Of a stretch of 51,900 nucleotides of DNA, positions 43,248 to 51,671 are shown in pieces; the first letter of the stretch is position 1, and each line of letters opens with the position of its first letter. The notes below the pieces were generated by a model. The model was not told where the DNA came from. It did no database searches and saw only the letters and a list, made by a program, of their open reading frames with translations. This DNA is from Azonexus sp. GTDB taxonomy: Bacteria; Pseudomonadota; Gammaproteobacteria; Burkholderiales; Rhodocyclaceae. Made by a program: the position numbers and the translations under genes. The stretch is taken from assembly GCA_017983615.1 (NCBI GenBank), contig JAGOBB010000016.1:1-51900 (forward strand), given 5' to 3'.

Positions 43248-45140
43248 ATGGCAACGTACAAGGAGTTTCATCAATATTCCATCGAGAAGCCCGATGAGTT
43301 CTGGACCGAGCAGGCTCAACTGATCGACTGGAAGGAACCGTTTTCCCAGGTCTGTGACTATTCACGCCCGCCGTTTGCCAAATGGTTCGTCGGTGGCAAG
43401 ACCAACCTGTGCCACAACGCAGTCGATCGCCACGCTGCCAAGCGTCCGAACGACAGGGCCTTGATTTACGTTTCGACCGAAACAAACGAGGAGAAGATCT
43501 ACACCTTCGCCGAGTTGCAACGCGAAATCGAGCGCATGGCCGCGATCTACCAGAGCCTGGGGGTCAAGAAGGGCGATCGCGTCCTGATCTATATGCCGAT
43601 GATTGCCCAGGCCTGTTTCGCCATCCTGGCTGCGACCCGTATCGGCGCCATTCACTCGGTCGTCTTCGGCGGTTTTGCTTCGGGCTCCTTGGCCACTCGC
43701 ATCGATGATGCCAAGCCGGCGCTGATCGTTTCTTCCGATGCCGGCATGCGTGGTGGCAAGGCTGTGCCGTACAAGAATTTGCTGGATGAGGCGATCGAAC
43801 TGGCGGAGCACAAGCCGGCCAAGGTACTGATGATCGACCGTGGCCTGGACAAGGGCTTCAACAAGGTGGAAGGTCGGGATGTCGACTATGCCACGCTGCG
43901 CGACCAGTTCATGGATGCTCAGGTGCCGTGCGAATGGCTGGAATCGTCCGAGCCGTCCTACATCCTGTATACCTCGGGAACGACCGGCAAGCCGAAGGGC
44001 GTGCAGCGCGATACTGGCGGTTACGCCGTGGCGCTAGCTTCGTCAATGAAGCACATCTATTGCGGCAGTGCAGGCGAGACTTATTTCTCGACCTCGGACA
44101 TCGGCTGGGTGGTCGGCCACTCCTACATCATCTACGGCCCGCTGATTGCCGGCATGGCGACGGTAATGTACGAAGGTACGCCGTTGCGCCCCGACCCGGG
44201 CATCTGGTGGCAGATTGTCGAAAAGTACAAGGTCACCGTGATGTTCTCGGCGCCGACAGCTGCCCGCGTGCTGAAGAAACAGGACCCGGCCTACATGCAC
44301 AAATACGACTTGTCGTCGCTGAGGCACATCTTCATGGCTGGCGAGCCGCTCGATCAGCCGACGCACGAGTGGTTCATGAACGAACTGCAAAAGCCGGTGA
44401 TCGACAACTACTGGCAGACCGAAACGGGCTGGCCGATGCTGGCCGCCTTGCCGGGCGTCGAAAAGACGCCGATCAAGTACGGGTCGCCAAGTTTTCCGGT
44501 CTATGGCTACAACCTGAAGATCTTCCGCGAGGATGGTTCCGAGTGCGCGGCCAACGAAAAGGGCATCGCTGCGGTCATCCCGCCGCTGCCGCCGGGCTGC
44601 CTGAGCACCGTCTGGGGTCAGGACGACCGCTTTGTCAGCACCTATTTCACGCTGTTCAAGGATCCGCTGGTTTATTCCTCCTACGACTGGGCGATCAAGG
44701 ACGATGATGGCTACTTCACGATCCTCGGCCGTACCGACGACGTGATCAACGTTGCCGGTCACCGTCTGGGTACCCGCGAAATCGAGGAGGCGATCCAGAA
44801 TCATGCGGCGATTGCCGAGGTGGCCGTGGTCGGCGTCGAAGACAAGCTCAAGGGCCAGGTGCCGATGGCCTTTGCCGTGGTCAAGGATGCTTCCCGAGTG
44901 GCGACGCCGGAATTGGTGAAGGCACTGGAGAAGGAAGTCTTTGCGACGGTCGACGGTATTTTGGGCGCCATTGGCCGTCCGGCCCGCGTGCACTTCGTGA
45001 CCGGTCTGCCGAAGACCCGTTCCGGCAAGATGCTGCGTCGTTCGCTACAGGCGCTGGCCGAAGGGCGTGATCCGGGCGATCTGACAACCATCGACGACCC
45101 GTCCACGCTGGAGCAGATCAAGAACGCGCTGGCCAGCTGA
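43248..45140 (+). CDS. prpE: Propionyl-CoA synthetase
   Basis: 630-aa AMP-forming acyl-CoA synthetase that activates propionate for the methylcitrate or methylmalonyl route. The P-loop is YTSGTTGKPKGV, followed by the adenylate-binding YWQTETGWPM and the hinge region TILGRTDDVINVAGHRLGT. The catalytic, acetylation-regulated Lys is in TRSGKMLRR. The N-terminal YKEFHQYSIEKPDEFW and the overall sequence fit PrpE better than acetyl-CoA synthetase (which would have YWETETG-type variants and a longer N-terminus). GAGGGA lies 7 nt before the ATG. A strong terminator follows. No prpBCD genes are in the window. Confidence 0.9.
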   Translation: MATYKEFHQYSIEKPDEFWTEQAQLIDWKEPFSQVCDYSRPPFAKWFVGGKTNLCHNAVDRHAAKRPNDRALIYVSTETNEEKIYTFAELQREIERMAAIYQSLGVKKGDRVLIYMPMIAQACFAILAATRIGAIHSVVFGGFASGSLATRIDDAKPALIVSSDAGMRGGKAVPYKNLLDEAIELAEHKPAKVLMIDRGLDKGFNKVEGRDVDYATLRDQFMDAQVPCEWLESSEPSYILYTSGTTGKPKGVQRDTGGYAVALASSMKHIYCGSAGETYFSTSDIGWVVGHSYIIYGPLIAGMATVMYEGTPLRPDPGIWWQIVEKYKVTVMFSAPTAARVLKKQDPAYMHKYDLSSLRHIFMAGEPLDQPTHEWFMNELQKPVIDNYWQTETGWPMLAALPGVEKTPIKYGSPSFPVYGYNLKIFREDGSECAANEKGIAAVIPPLPPGCLSTVWGQDDRFVSTYFTLFKDPLVYSSYDWAIKDDDGYFTILGRTDDVINVAGHRLGTREIEEAIQNHAAIAEVAVVGVEDKLKGQVPMAFAVVKDASRVATPELVKALEKEVFATVDGILGAIGRPARVHFVTGLPKTRSGKMLRRSLQALAEGRDPGDLTTIDDPSTLEQIKNALAS

Positions 45141-45158
45141 CAGCACGCGTCTATTCAC

Positions 45159-45193
45159 AAAGCCCGCCGGCAAGTTTGTCGGCGGGCTTTTTT
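45159..45193 (+). terminator. Rho-independent terminator of prpE
   Basis: AAAGCCCGCCG (45159-45169) pairs with CGGCGGGCTTT (45180-45190) and is followed by further T residues, 18 nt after the prpE stop. Confidence 0.9.
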
Positions 45194-45272
45194 GCGACTG
45201 TCGTGTAAGAATCGACGAGCGGTAGGGGTGTTAGAATGGCCGCCAGACCTACCTTTGCGTTGTTTGCTGCTG

Positions 45273-46775
45273 ATGATTTACGAAACCGTTGCTGCTGTCG
45301 ATCTGGGTTCCAATAGTTTCCGCCTGCAGGTAGGGCGGGTGGTCGACGACCAGATTTATACGCTGGACTCAATGAAGGAGCCCGTCAGGCTCGCTTCCGG
45401 CCTGATGCCCGACAAGCGGCTGGATGCCTCGGCGCAGGCGCGGGCGCTGGACGCCTTGCGTCGTTTCGGTGAGCGTCTCGGGGGACTGGACAAGGGGGCG
45501 GTTCGGGCCGTGGCGACCAATACCCTGCGTGTTGCCAAGAATGCCGTCGAATTCCTGCCGCTGGCCGAGCAGGCCCTCGGCTTTCCCATTGAAATCATTG
45601 CCGGTCGCGAAGAAGCCCGCCTGATCTACATCGGCGCTTCGCACTCCTTGCCGAGCGCGGCGCACAAGCGGCTGGTCATCGATATCGGCGGCGGTTCCAC
45701 GGAGTTCATCATCGGCAAGCGGCACGAGCCGCAATTGATGGAATCCCTGTACATGGGATGCGTCAGCTATACGCTGCGTTTTTTCCCGGATCGCAGGATC
45801 GACAAGAAGCGGCTGCGCGAAGCGCAGATTGCGGCAGCCAAGGAAATCGAACTGATTGCCCACGACTATCAGCGTCTGGGCTGGAAGGAGGCGGTCGGCT
45901 CCTCCGGTTCGGCGCGAGCGATTGCGGATGTGCTGGAGTTGAACGGGCTGAATCCGAATGGCGAAAGCGGTATTACGCGGGTCGGGCTCGACCGGCTCTG
46001 TGCCATGCTGATCAAGGCTGGGTCGGCCGAAGCGCTGGATCTGCCGGGGATCAAGGGTGACCGCTTGCCGGTATTCCCGGGCGGGATCGCCATCATGTCG
46101 GCGATTTTCGAGGAACTGGACATCGAGCGCATGTCGTATGCCGATGGCGCGCTCCGCCTCGGCGTGTTGTATGACCTGCTTGGCCGTTTCCATCATCACG
46201 ACATGCGCGATTCGACGGTGACCCAGTTCCGGCGCCGCTATCAGGTCGAGGGCGACCAGGTCGAACGTGTCGAGGCCACGGCGCTGTCGGCGCTGACCCA
46301 GTTGTCGGATGGTTCGCCGTCGGAATCGGATGTGCAGTTCCTGTCTTGGGCTTGCCGCTTGCATGAAATCGGCATTTCGGTGGCGCACAACGCGTATCAC
46401 AAGCACGGGGCTTATGTGCTGACCTACGCCGATATGCCCGGATTTTCAAAGAAGGATCAGGCGCGGCTGGCCATGTTGGTCCTCGGGCATCGTGGGAAGC
46501 TGGAAAAACTGGGCGGTGTTCCGGTGGACGACAGCGCCTGGAACCTGGTGTTCTGCCTGCGCCTGGCCGTGCTGCTGCACCGCACCCGGGACGACAGGGC
46601 AATGCCGGCTTGGCGGGTGATGCGCAGTGGTAACGGCTTCCTGATCGAGCTGCCATCCGACTGGCTGGCAGACAACCCCTGGACAGCTGCGGCCTTCAAG
46701 GAAGAGTCCAGCGTCTGGAAGCAGATTGGACGGGAATACATCGTCAAATCCAAGCCGACAAGGAAGCCGGTGTGA
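45273..46775 (+). CDS. ppx: Exopolyphosphatase (Ppx/GppA family)
   Basis: 500-aa phosphatase of the ASKHA fold that trims inorganic polyphosphate (or acts on pppGpp). Motifs include AAVDLGSNSFRLQVGRV (phosphate 1), DIGGGSTEFIIG (phosphate 2), VGSSGSARAIADVL, and a C-terminal HD-like region (LHEIGISVAHNAYHKHG) typical of long Ppx proteins. ATG 45273 is taken by homology to the family N-terminus; no strong Shine-Dalgarno is seen. The stop overlaps the mlaE-type permease start (GTGA), an unexpected link between polyphosphate metabolism and lipid transport. Confidence 0.92.
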   Translation: MIYETVAAVDLGSNSFRLQVGRVVDDQIYTLDSMKEPVRLASGLMPDKRLDASAQARALDALRRFGERLGGLDKGAVRAVATNTLRVAKNAVEFLPLAEQALGFPIEIIAGREEARLIYIGASHSLPSAAHKRLVIDIGGGSTEFIIGKRHEPQLMESLYMGCVSYTLRFFPDRRIDKKRLREAQIAAAKEIELIAHDYQRLGWKEAVGSSGSARAIADVLELNGLNPNGESGITRVGLDRLCAMLIKAGSAEALDLPGIKGDRLPVFPGGIAIMSAIFEELDIERMSYADGALRLGVLYDLLGRFHHHDMRDSTVTQFRRRYQVEGDQVERVEATALSALTQLSDGSPSESDVQFLSWACRLHEIGISVAHNAYHKHGAYVLTYADMPGFSKKDQARLAMLVLGHRGKLEKLGGVPVDDSAWNLVFCLRLAVLLHRTRDDRAMPAWRVMRSGNGFLIELPSDWLADNPWTAAAFKEESSVWKQIGREYIVKSKPTRKPV

Positions 46776-47878
46776 GTGAAACTCCCCGCTTGCATGTCGA
46801 GCCGGGGAAAGTGGTGCTTTCCGGTTGCTGGACGCTGGCCGGCATGTTGCCCCAGTTGAGTGTTTTGCAGAGTGAATTGGCCGAGTGCGCGCATGTTGCC
46901 GACGACTGGGACTTGTCGGCGGTCACGCGCCTGGACAGCGCAGCCGCGGTCCTTCTGTGGCGGACCTGGGGCGGCACCTGGCCGGCGCACCTGAACATTG
47001 GCGCGCTGCATCGTCAGGTGCTCGCCCGGGTTGCCGAATTGCCTAGGGAAATGCCTGCGCCACCGGTCCATCGAATCCTGTTTCCAGAATTCGTCGGGAC
47101 CGTGTTGCTCAAGGCATTGGCCAATCTGCAGGGCATGATCGCCCTGTTCGGGCAGCTGCTGCTCGATACCCTCTATCTCTTCCGGCACCCAGCCGAGGTA
47201 CCGTGGAAGGAGCTTACGGCCAATGTTTACAAGGCCGGGGCGCAGGCCCTGCCGGTTACTGCACTGGTTGGCTTCCTGATCGGGGTGACCATCAGCTATC
47301 TGTCGGCTCTGCAGCTCAAGAGCTTCGGGGCCGATGTGTTTATCGTCAATATCCTCGGCATCTCGATCATTCGCGAACTCGGGCCGGTACTGGTGGCGGT
47401 GCTGGTCGCCGGGCGCTCCGGTTCGGCGATGACCGCCCAGATCGGCGTGATGCGGGTGACCGAGGAGATCGATGCGCTGTCGACAATGGGCATTTCACGC
47501 AGCCTGCGGGTGGTTTTGCCCAAAATTTTGGGGCTGACCGTAGCATTGCCGCTGCTGGTGCTGTGGACGTCGGCGGTCGCCCTGTTTGGTGGCATGCTGG
47601 CTGCCCTGCTGCAACTGGACCTGTCGCTGATCTATTTTCTGGACAACCTGCCCCGTGCCGTGCCCGTGGCGAACCTGGTCATTGGGTTGAGCAAGGGGGT
47701 GGTGTTCGGCTTCGTCATTGCCGTCGTCGCCTGCCACTTCGGCCTGCACGTCAAACCGAATACGGAAAGCCTGTCGGCCAATACGACCAGCGCGGTGGTG
47801 ACGGCGATTACCACGGTGATCCTGATCGACGCGATATTTGCCATCTTCACCCGCAACGTCGGGGTGCCGCAGCTATGA
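46772..47878 (+). CDS. MlaE-family ABC permease with N-terminal STAS-like domain
   Basis: 368-aa inner-membrane permease of an MCE-type lipid transporter. An N-terminal ~95-residue cytosolic domain (with WDLSAVTRLDSAAAVLLWRTW) looks like a STAS domain. It is followed by the interfacial helix and MlaE core: LVGFLIGVTISYLSA, GISIIRELGPVLVAVLVAGRSG and MRVTEEIDALSTMG are canonical. The GTG start overlaps the ppx stop. Dispersed-motif copy 11 lies in sense within a transmembrane segment (LPKILGLTVALPLL). Confidence 0.92.
   Translation: MSETPRLHVEPGKVVLSGCWTLAGMLPQLSVLQSELAECAHVADDWDLSAVTRLDSAAAVLLWRTWGGTWPAHLNIGALHRQVLARVAELPREMPAPPVHRILFPEFVGTVLLKALANLQGMIALFGQLLLDTLYLFRHPAEVPWKELTANVYKAGAQALPVTALVGFLIGVTISYLSALQLKSFGADVFIVNILGISIIRELGPVLVAVLVAGRSGSAMTAQIGVMRVTEEIDALSTMGISRSLRVVLPKILGLTVALPLLVLWTSAVALFGGMLAALLQLDLSLIYFLDNLPRAVPVANLVIGLSKGVVFGFVIAVVACHFGLHVKPNTESLSANTTSAVVTAITTVILIDAIFAIFTRNVGVPQL
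47521..47547 (+). repeat. Dispersed motif, copy 11 (inside the MlaE-type gene)
   Basis: CAAAATTTTGGGGC followed by TGACCGTAGCATTG (first and last core positions changed). Sense orientation; encodes KILGLTVAL with GTA and GCA codons that are uncommon here. Confidence 0.7.
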
Positions 47879-48630
47879 CCCAGCCGCCGGTCATCGAATT
47901 GAGCGGCGTGTGTGCAAGCTTTCGCGGGCTGATCGTGCATCGCGATCTTGCCCTGCGGGTCGAGGAAGGGCAGGTCGTCGGTTTGCTCGGCGGTTCCGGC
48001 AGTGGCAAGACCACGGTGCTGCGCGAAATTCTCGGCCTGCTGCGGCCCGATGCCGGGAGCATCAAGCTGTTCGGCGTCGACCTCGGCGAACCTGATATGC
48101 GGGTGCAGCGCAATCTGCGTCGTCGCCTCGGCATGCTGTTCCAGCATGGCGCCTTGTTTTCCGCGCTCAGCGTTTTCGACAACATTGCCTTTCCCTTGCG
48201 CGAATTGCGTTGCCTGGACGAAGACTGGATCCGCCGTCTGGTGCACCTCAAGCTGGCCATGGTCGGGCTTGAGCCGTCGCATGCCAAGCTGAAGCCAGCC
48301 GAGTTGTCGGGGGGTATGGTCAAACGCGTTGCCCTAGCTCGTGCCCTCGCGCTGGAGCCCGAACTGCTTCTGCTTGACGAACCGACGGCGGGACTCGATC
48401 CTGATCGCAGCCAGAATTTCGTCGAGCTCATCGGCAGCTTGCAGCGCGAACTGGGATTGACAGTCGTCATGGTCACCCACGACCTGAACACCCTGGCCGG
48501 GCTGGCCAGTCATGTGGCCGTGCTGGCCGACCAGCATATCGTCGCTTTCGGACCCAGGGACGAGATCATGGCGGTCGATCATCCCTTCGTTAACGGCTTT
48601 TTTGGCGCAGACCGCCAGAAACTGCTTTAA
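47875..48630 (+). CDS. MlaF-family ABC ATPase
   Basis: 251-aa ATP-binding subunit that drives the MCE lipid transporter. Walker A GGSGSGKTT, signature [15 protein letters not shown] (the GGM variant typical of MlaF), Walker B LLLLDEPTAGLDP and H-loop VTHDLN are intact. ATG 47875 overlaps the permease stop (ATGA). Confidence 0.94.
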   Translation: MTQPPVIELSGVCASFRGLIVHRDLALRVEEGQVVGLLGGSGSGKTTVLREILGLLRPDAGSIKLFGVDLGEPDMRVQRNLRRRLGMLFQHGALFSALSVFDNIAFPLRELRCLDEDWIRRLVHLKLAMVGLEPSHAKLKPAELSGGMVKRVALARALALEPELLLLDEPTAGLDPDRSQNFVELIGSLQRELGLTVVMVTHDLNTLAGLASHVAVLADQHIVAFGPRDEIMAVDHPFVNGFFGADRQKLL

Positions 48631-48639
48631 TTGACCATC

Positions 48640-49566
48640 ATGGAAAACAAGTCATACGCCTTCGCCGCCGGACTCTTCGCACTCCTGCTTGGGGCGGCAA
48701 GCTTGCTGGCGCTGTACTGGCTGAATGGCAGTCGCGATGCGGTGCATGATTACGTCGTCGTGACCAAACAGAACATCGGTGGCCTGAACCCGCAGGCACA
48801 GGTCCGCTACCGCGGCATCAGGGTCGGCAAGGTCAGCGACATACGTCTCGACCCGGAGGACTACAGCAACATCCTGGTGACCATTTCGGTCAACGAAGAT
48901 GTTCCGTTGACCAAGGGTACGGTCGCCAAACTGAACTATCAGGGCGTGACAGGGTTGGCGCATATCCTGTTGCTGGAAACCGGCAAGGATCTTGATCCTC
49001 TGGAACCGAACGACCTTTCGCCGCCGCGGATTGCGATGATTCCGTCGTTGATCGACGAACTTGGCGAAACGGGCATGGCTACCCTCAAATTGGCCAGCCA
49101 GCTGATGGTCAATGCCAATGCGCTGCTCAACGAGAAAAACCGGGCGCACCTGACGGCAACGCTGGCCAATCTCGAGGCGGCTTCAGGCAACATGAAACCG
49201 GCGCTGGAAAACCTGAATGTGACGCTGCTCCAGGTGAACAAGCTGCTCGACGACAAGAACCTGAAGCAGCTCTCGCAGGCGGCCGGCGAAGTTGGACCGC
49301 TGCTGGCCGACACCCGGGTGTTGATCGGCAAGATGCAGGCGACCACCGACAAGCTCGATGTGGCGATCGGCGATGCCTCGGCCGGCGGAACGTCTGCACT
49401 GATGCCGCGCCTGAACGAACTGGCAACGGATTTCTCGATGACCTCTCGGCAGTTGAGCCGAGTCCTGCGCATTCTTGAGGACACGCCGCAGGGCCTCGTG
49501 TTCGGCGTGCCGGCCTTGCTGCCTGGTCCTGGCGAGCCGGGATTCACGCCGACGGGAGGGCGCTGA
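48640..49566 (+). CDS. MCE-domain (MlaD-like) substrate-binding protein
   Basis: 308-aa periplasmic protein anchored by one N-terminal helix (FAAGLFALLLGAASLLALYWL). The MCE domain (about 38-115) has VRYRGIRVGKV and the conserved GVTGLAHILL. A long helical region (about 140-270), rich in Asn, Leu and Ala, could form a tube-like coil like PqiB/YebT or longer MCE proteins. ATG 48640 is preferred over the in-frame TTG 48631. Confidence 0.92.
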   Translation: MENKSYAFAAGLFALLLGAASLLALYWLNGSRDAVHDYVVVTKQNIGGLNPQAQVRYRGIRVGKVSDIRLDPEDYSNILVTISVNEDVPLTKGTVAKLNYQGVTGLAHILLLETGKDLDPLEPNDLSPPRIAMIPSLIDELGETGMATLKLASQLMVNANALLNEKNRAHLTATLANLEAASGNMKPALENLNVTLLQVNKLLDDKNLKQLSQAAGEVGPLLADTRVLIGKMQATTDKLDVAIGDASAGGTSALMPRLNELATDFSMTSRQLSRVLRILEDTPQGLVFGVPALLPGPGEPGFTPTGGR

Positions 49567-49567
49567 C

Positions 49568-50173
49568 ATGCGCTGGCTGACCTGTCTGGTTCTTTGCCTG
49601 GGGCTCTCGGCATGCTTTTCCAGTGGCAAGCGGGGAGGGGAGAGTCCGCTGGTTGTCTACGACTTCGGCCCGATGCCCGCCGGTCTGCTTGCTGCTCCCC
49701 GCAAGCAGCCGCTGGTGCTGGAAGTTCGCGCCCCCCTGTGGTTTGACTCGCAGGGCATCGATTTTCGACTTGCCTACGACGATGCCGCACGTCTGCGCGA
49801 ATATGCGCGGGCCCGTTGGGCCGGTCCACCAGCACAAATGATCCAGCAGCGGTTGAACCAGCAGCTGGGCTTGTCGACGGCCGGTCAATCCCAGGCACGG
49901 TGCCTGTTGCGGATCGAAATCACCGAGTTCAGTCAGCTCTTTGCCACCCTCAAGGATAGTCGCGGCCTGCTGCAAGGGCGGGTTGTCCTGCTCGATCGCT
50001 CGCGGCGTCAACTGGCCGAATTGGCGCTCAATCTCCAAAAGCCGTCGCCGTCGCCGGATGCGCGTGGCGGCGTCGCTGCGCTGACAGGCACCGTTGACCA
50101 ATTGGCGTCGGATTTGTACGGCTGGGAGAAAAAGCTGATGGAAGCCGGCAATCCCGGCGGGTGCTTCGGTTAG
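49568..50173 (+). CDS. ABC-type transport auxiliary lipoprotein (PqiC/MlaD-linked)
   Basis: 201-aa lipoprotein. The signal with lipobox LSAC places the lipidated Cys at residue 16. The body (VYDFGPMP, PLVLEVRAPLWFDSQGIDFRLAYDD) matches the ABC-transport auxiliary/PqiC-like domain, which attaches MCE systems to the outer membrane. It starts 1 nt after the MCE gene stop and closes the operon of permease, ATPase, MCE protein and lipoprotein. Its stop overlaps the convergent tetR stop by 4 nt. Confidence 0.87.
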   Translation: MRWLTCLVLCLGLSACFSSGKRGGESPLVVYDFGPMPAGLLAAPRKQPLVLEVRAPLWFDSQGIDFRLAYDDAARLREYARARWAGPPAQMIQQRLNQQLGLSTAGQSQARCLLRIEITEFSQLFATLKDSRGLLQGRVVLLDRSRRQLAELALNLQKPSPSPDARGGVAALTGTVDQLASDLYGWEKKLMEAGNPGGCFG

Positions 50174-50793
50174 GCCGAAACGATGCGCTCGGTAATGCGC
50201 TGCTTGAGATCGGCGATATTGTTGTCGAAGCCGCTGTAGTGCATCAGCGACAAGCCGAAGACGCAGGCATAGAGCAAGAGGCTGCGGCTCTTCGCCTCGG
50301 CATCCGACATGCCGGCGGCCACGAACAGCTTGCGCGTACATTCCAGACGGTAAAGATCGACAGCCTCGACGAAGGCAGCGGCGTGCGGGTCGTGGCGTGC
50401 CCAGTCGCGGACGGCCAGTTCGATCGACATCCCCTTGCGGTTACGGCTGGCGCCGTAAACTTCGATAGCATGAAGCAACTGGTTGTGCTCACAGCCCGGC
50501 GCGACCGAGGTTGTCTTTTCAATGTCACGGATGCGACCGGCCTTCCAGTGTTCCAGGACGGCATCCAGAAGTGCCTGCCGGTCCTTGAAGTGCCAGTAAA
50601 AACTGCCCTTGGTCACACCGCAGCGTTTGGCCAAGACCTCAACGCGCAATCCGGTTACCCCTTCCTTGGCCAGCACATCGATGGCAACATCGATCCAGCG
50701 ATCGGGGGCGAGTTGCGTACGCGCCGCGACGGGTCGCGCGCGTGTCTTTGTTGAAGTGGATTTGGCCAATGGCTTGACAGCTTTATTTTCCAT
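50170..50793 (-). CDS. TetR-family transcriptional regulator
   Basis: 207-aa repressor. The N-terminal helix-turn-helix is near residues 35-80 (AIDVLAKEGVTGLRVEVLAKRCGVTKGSFYWHFKDRQALL). A helical ligand-binding domain follows. The positively charged ~28-residue N-terminal arm (STSTKTRARPVAARTQ) is longer than usual. It is divergent from etfBA and its start codon lies inside a palindromic operator, so autoregulation and control of the ETF genes are likely; the effector may be an acyl-CoA. Confidence 0.92.
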   Translation of the reverse strand: MENKAVKPLAKSTSTKTRARPVAARTQLAPDRWIDVAIDVLAKEGVTGLRVEVLAKRCGVTKGSFYWHFKDRQALLDAVLEHWKAGRIRDIEKTTSVAPGCEHNQLLHAIEVYGASRNRKGMSIELAVRDWARHDPHAAAFVEAVDLYRLECTRKLFVAAGMSDAEAKSRSLLLYACVFGLSLMHYSGFDNNIADLKQRITERIVSA

Positions 50794-50829
50794 ACGCTAC
50801 CGTATGCTTTTCCATACTATACAGTATGG
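50791..50829. promoter_or_regulatory. Paired palindromic operators between tetR and etfB
   Basis: CATACGCTACCGTATG (50791-50806) and CCATACTATACAGTATGG (50812-50829) share CATAC/GTATG arms. The first overlaps the tetR start codon. Both are well placed to block transcription in either direction. Confidence 0.75.
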
Positions 50830-50907
50830 TCATTGTGCTGATTGGGCATGGGTCTGTCAAACAGGCGAAGACGTTTGAGCCGAATCAATCGAGTAAAGGA
50901 GAGGCTT

Positions 50908-51669
50908 GTGAAAATACTGGTTCCCGTCAAACGGGTCGTCGACTACAACGTCAAGGTCCGCGTCAAGGCGGACGGCACGGGCGTCGACCTGGCCAACGTC
51001 AAGATGAGCATGAACCCCTTCGACGAAATCGCCGTCGAAGAAGCCGTGCGCCTCAAGGAAGCCGGCCTCGCCACTGAAGTCATCGCCGTCTCCTGCGGCG
51101 TTGCGGCCTGCCAGGAGACGCTCCGCACCGCACTCGCCATCGGCGCCGACCGCGCCATCCTGGTTGAGAGCGATGTGGAACTGCAACCGCTCGCCGTCGC
51201 CAAACTCCTCAAGGCCCTCTGCGACAAGGAACAACCCCAACTCGTCATCTGCGGCAAACAAGCCATCGACGACGACGCCAACCAGACCGGCCAGATGCTC
51301 GCCGCCCTGCAAGGCTGGCCGCAAGCCACCTTCGCCTCCAAGGTCGTCATCGCTGACGCGAATGGGCAAAAATCAGCGACCGTCACCCGCGAAATCGACG
51401 GCGGCCTGGAAACCCTGGTCATCAGCCTGCCGGCCGTCGTCACCACTGACCTGCGCCTGAACGAGCCGCGCTACGCCACGCTGCCCAACATCATGAAAGC
51501 CAAGAAAAAGCCGCTCGACACCGTCAAGCCGGCTGATCTCGGCGTCGATGTCACCCCGCGCCTGAGCACCCTCAAGGTCGTCGAACCCGCCAAGCGCAGT
51601 GCCGGCATCAAGGTCGCCGACGTCGCCGACCTCGTCAACAAACTCAAGAACGAAGCCAAGGTGATCTGA
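50908..51669 (+). CDS. etfB: Electron transfer flavoprotein beta subunit
   Basis: 253-aa subunit that with EtfA carries electrons from acyl-CoA (and other) dehydrogenases to ETF:quinone oxidoreductase. It begins [15 protein letters not shown] and holds the family segment [28 protein letters not shown] and [19 protein letters not shown]. The C-terminal recognition loop and helix are present. GTG 50908 is the start, with AAGGAGAGG about 5 nt upstream. It is 2 nt from etfA and controlled from the TetR operator region. Confidence 0.95.
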   Translation: MKILVPVKRVVDYNVKVRVKADGTGVDLANVKMSMNPFDEIAVEEAVRLKEAGLATEVIAVSCGVAACQETLRTALAIGADRAILVESDVELQPLAVAKLLKALCDKEQPQLVICGKQAIDDDANQTGQMLAALQGWPQATFASKVVIADANGQKSATVTREIDGGLETLVISLPAVVTTDLRLNEPRYATLPNIMKAKKKPLDTVKPADLGVDVTPRLSTLKVVEPAKRSAGIKVADVADLVNKLKNEAKVI

Positions 51670-51671
51670 TC

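Noticed and set aside
45192-45272. A longer N-terminus for the exopolyphosphatase starting at 45192.
   Set aside because: The extension overlaps the prpE terminator and does not match the family N-terminus MIYETVAAVDLGSNS.
51358-51385. A stretch in etfB (AATGGGCAAAAATCAGCGACCGT) resembling a decayed dispersed motif.
   Set aside because: Lacks the TAGCATT half of the core; similarity may be chance.
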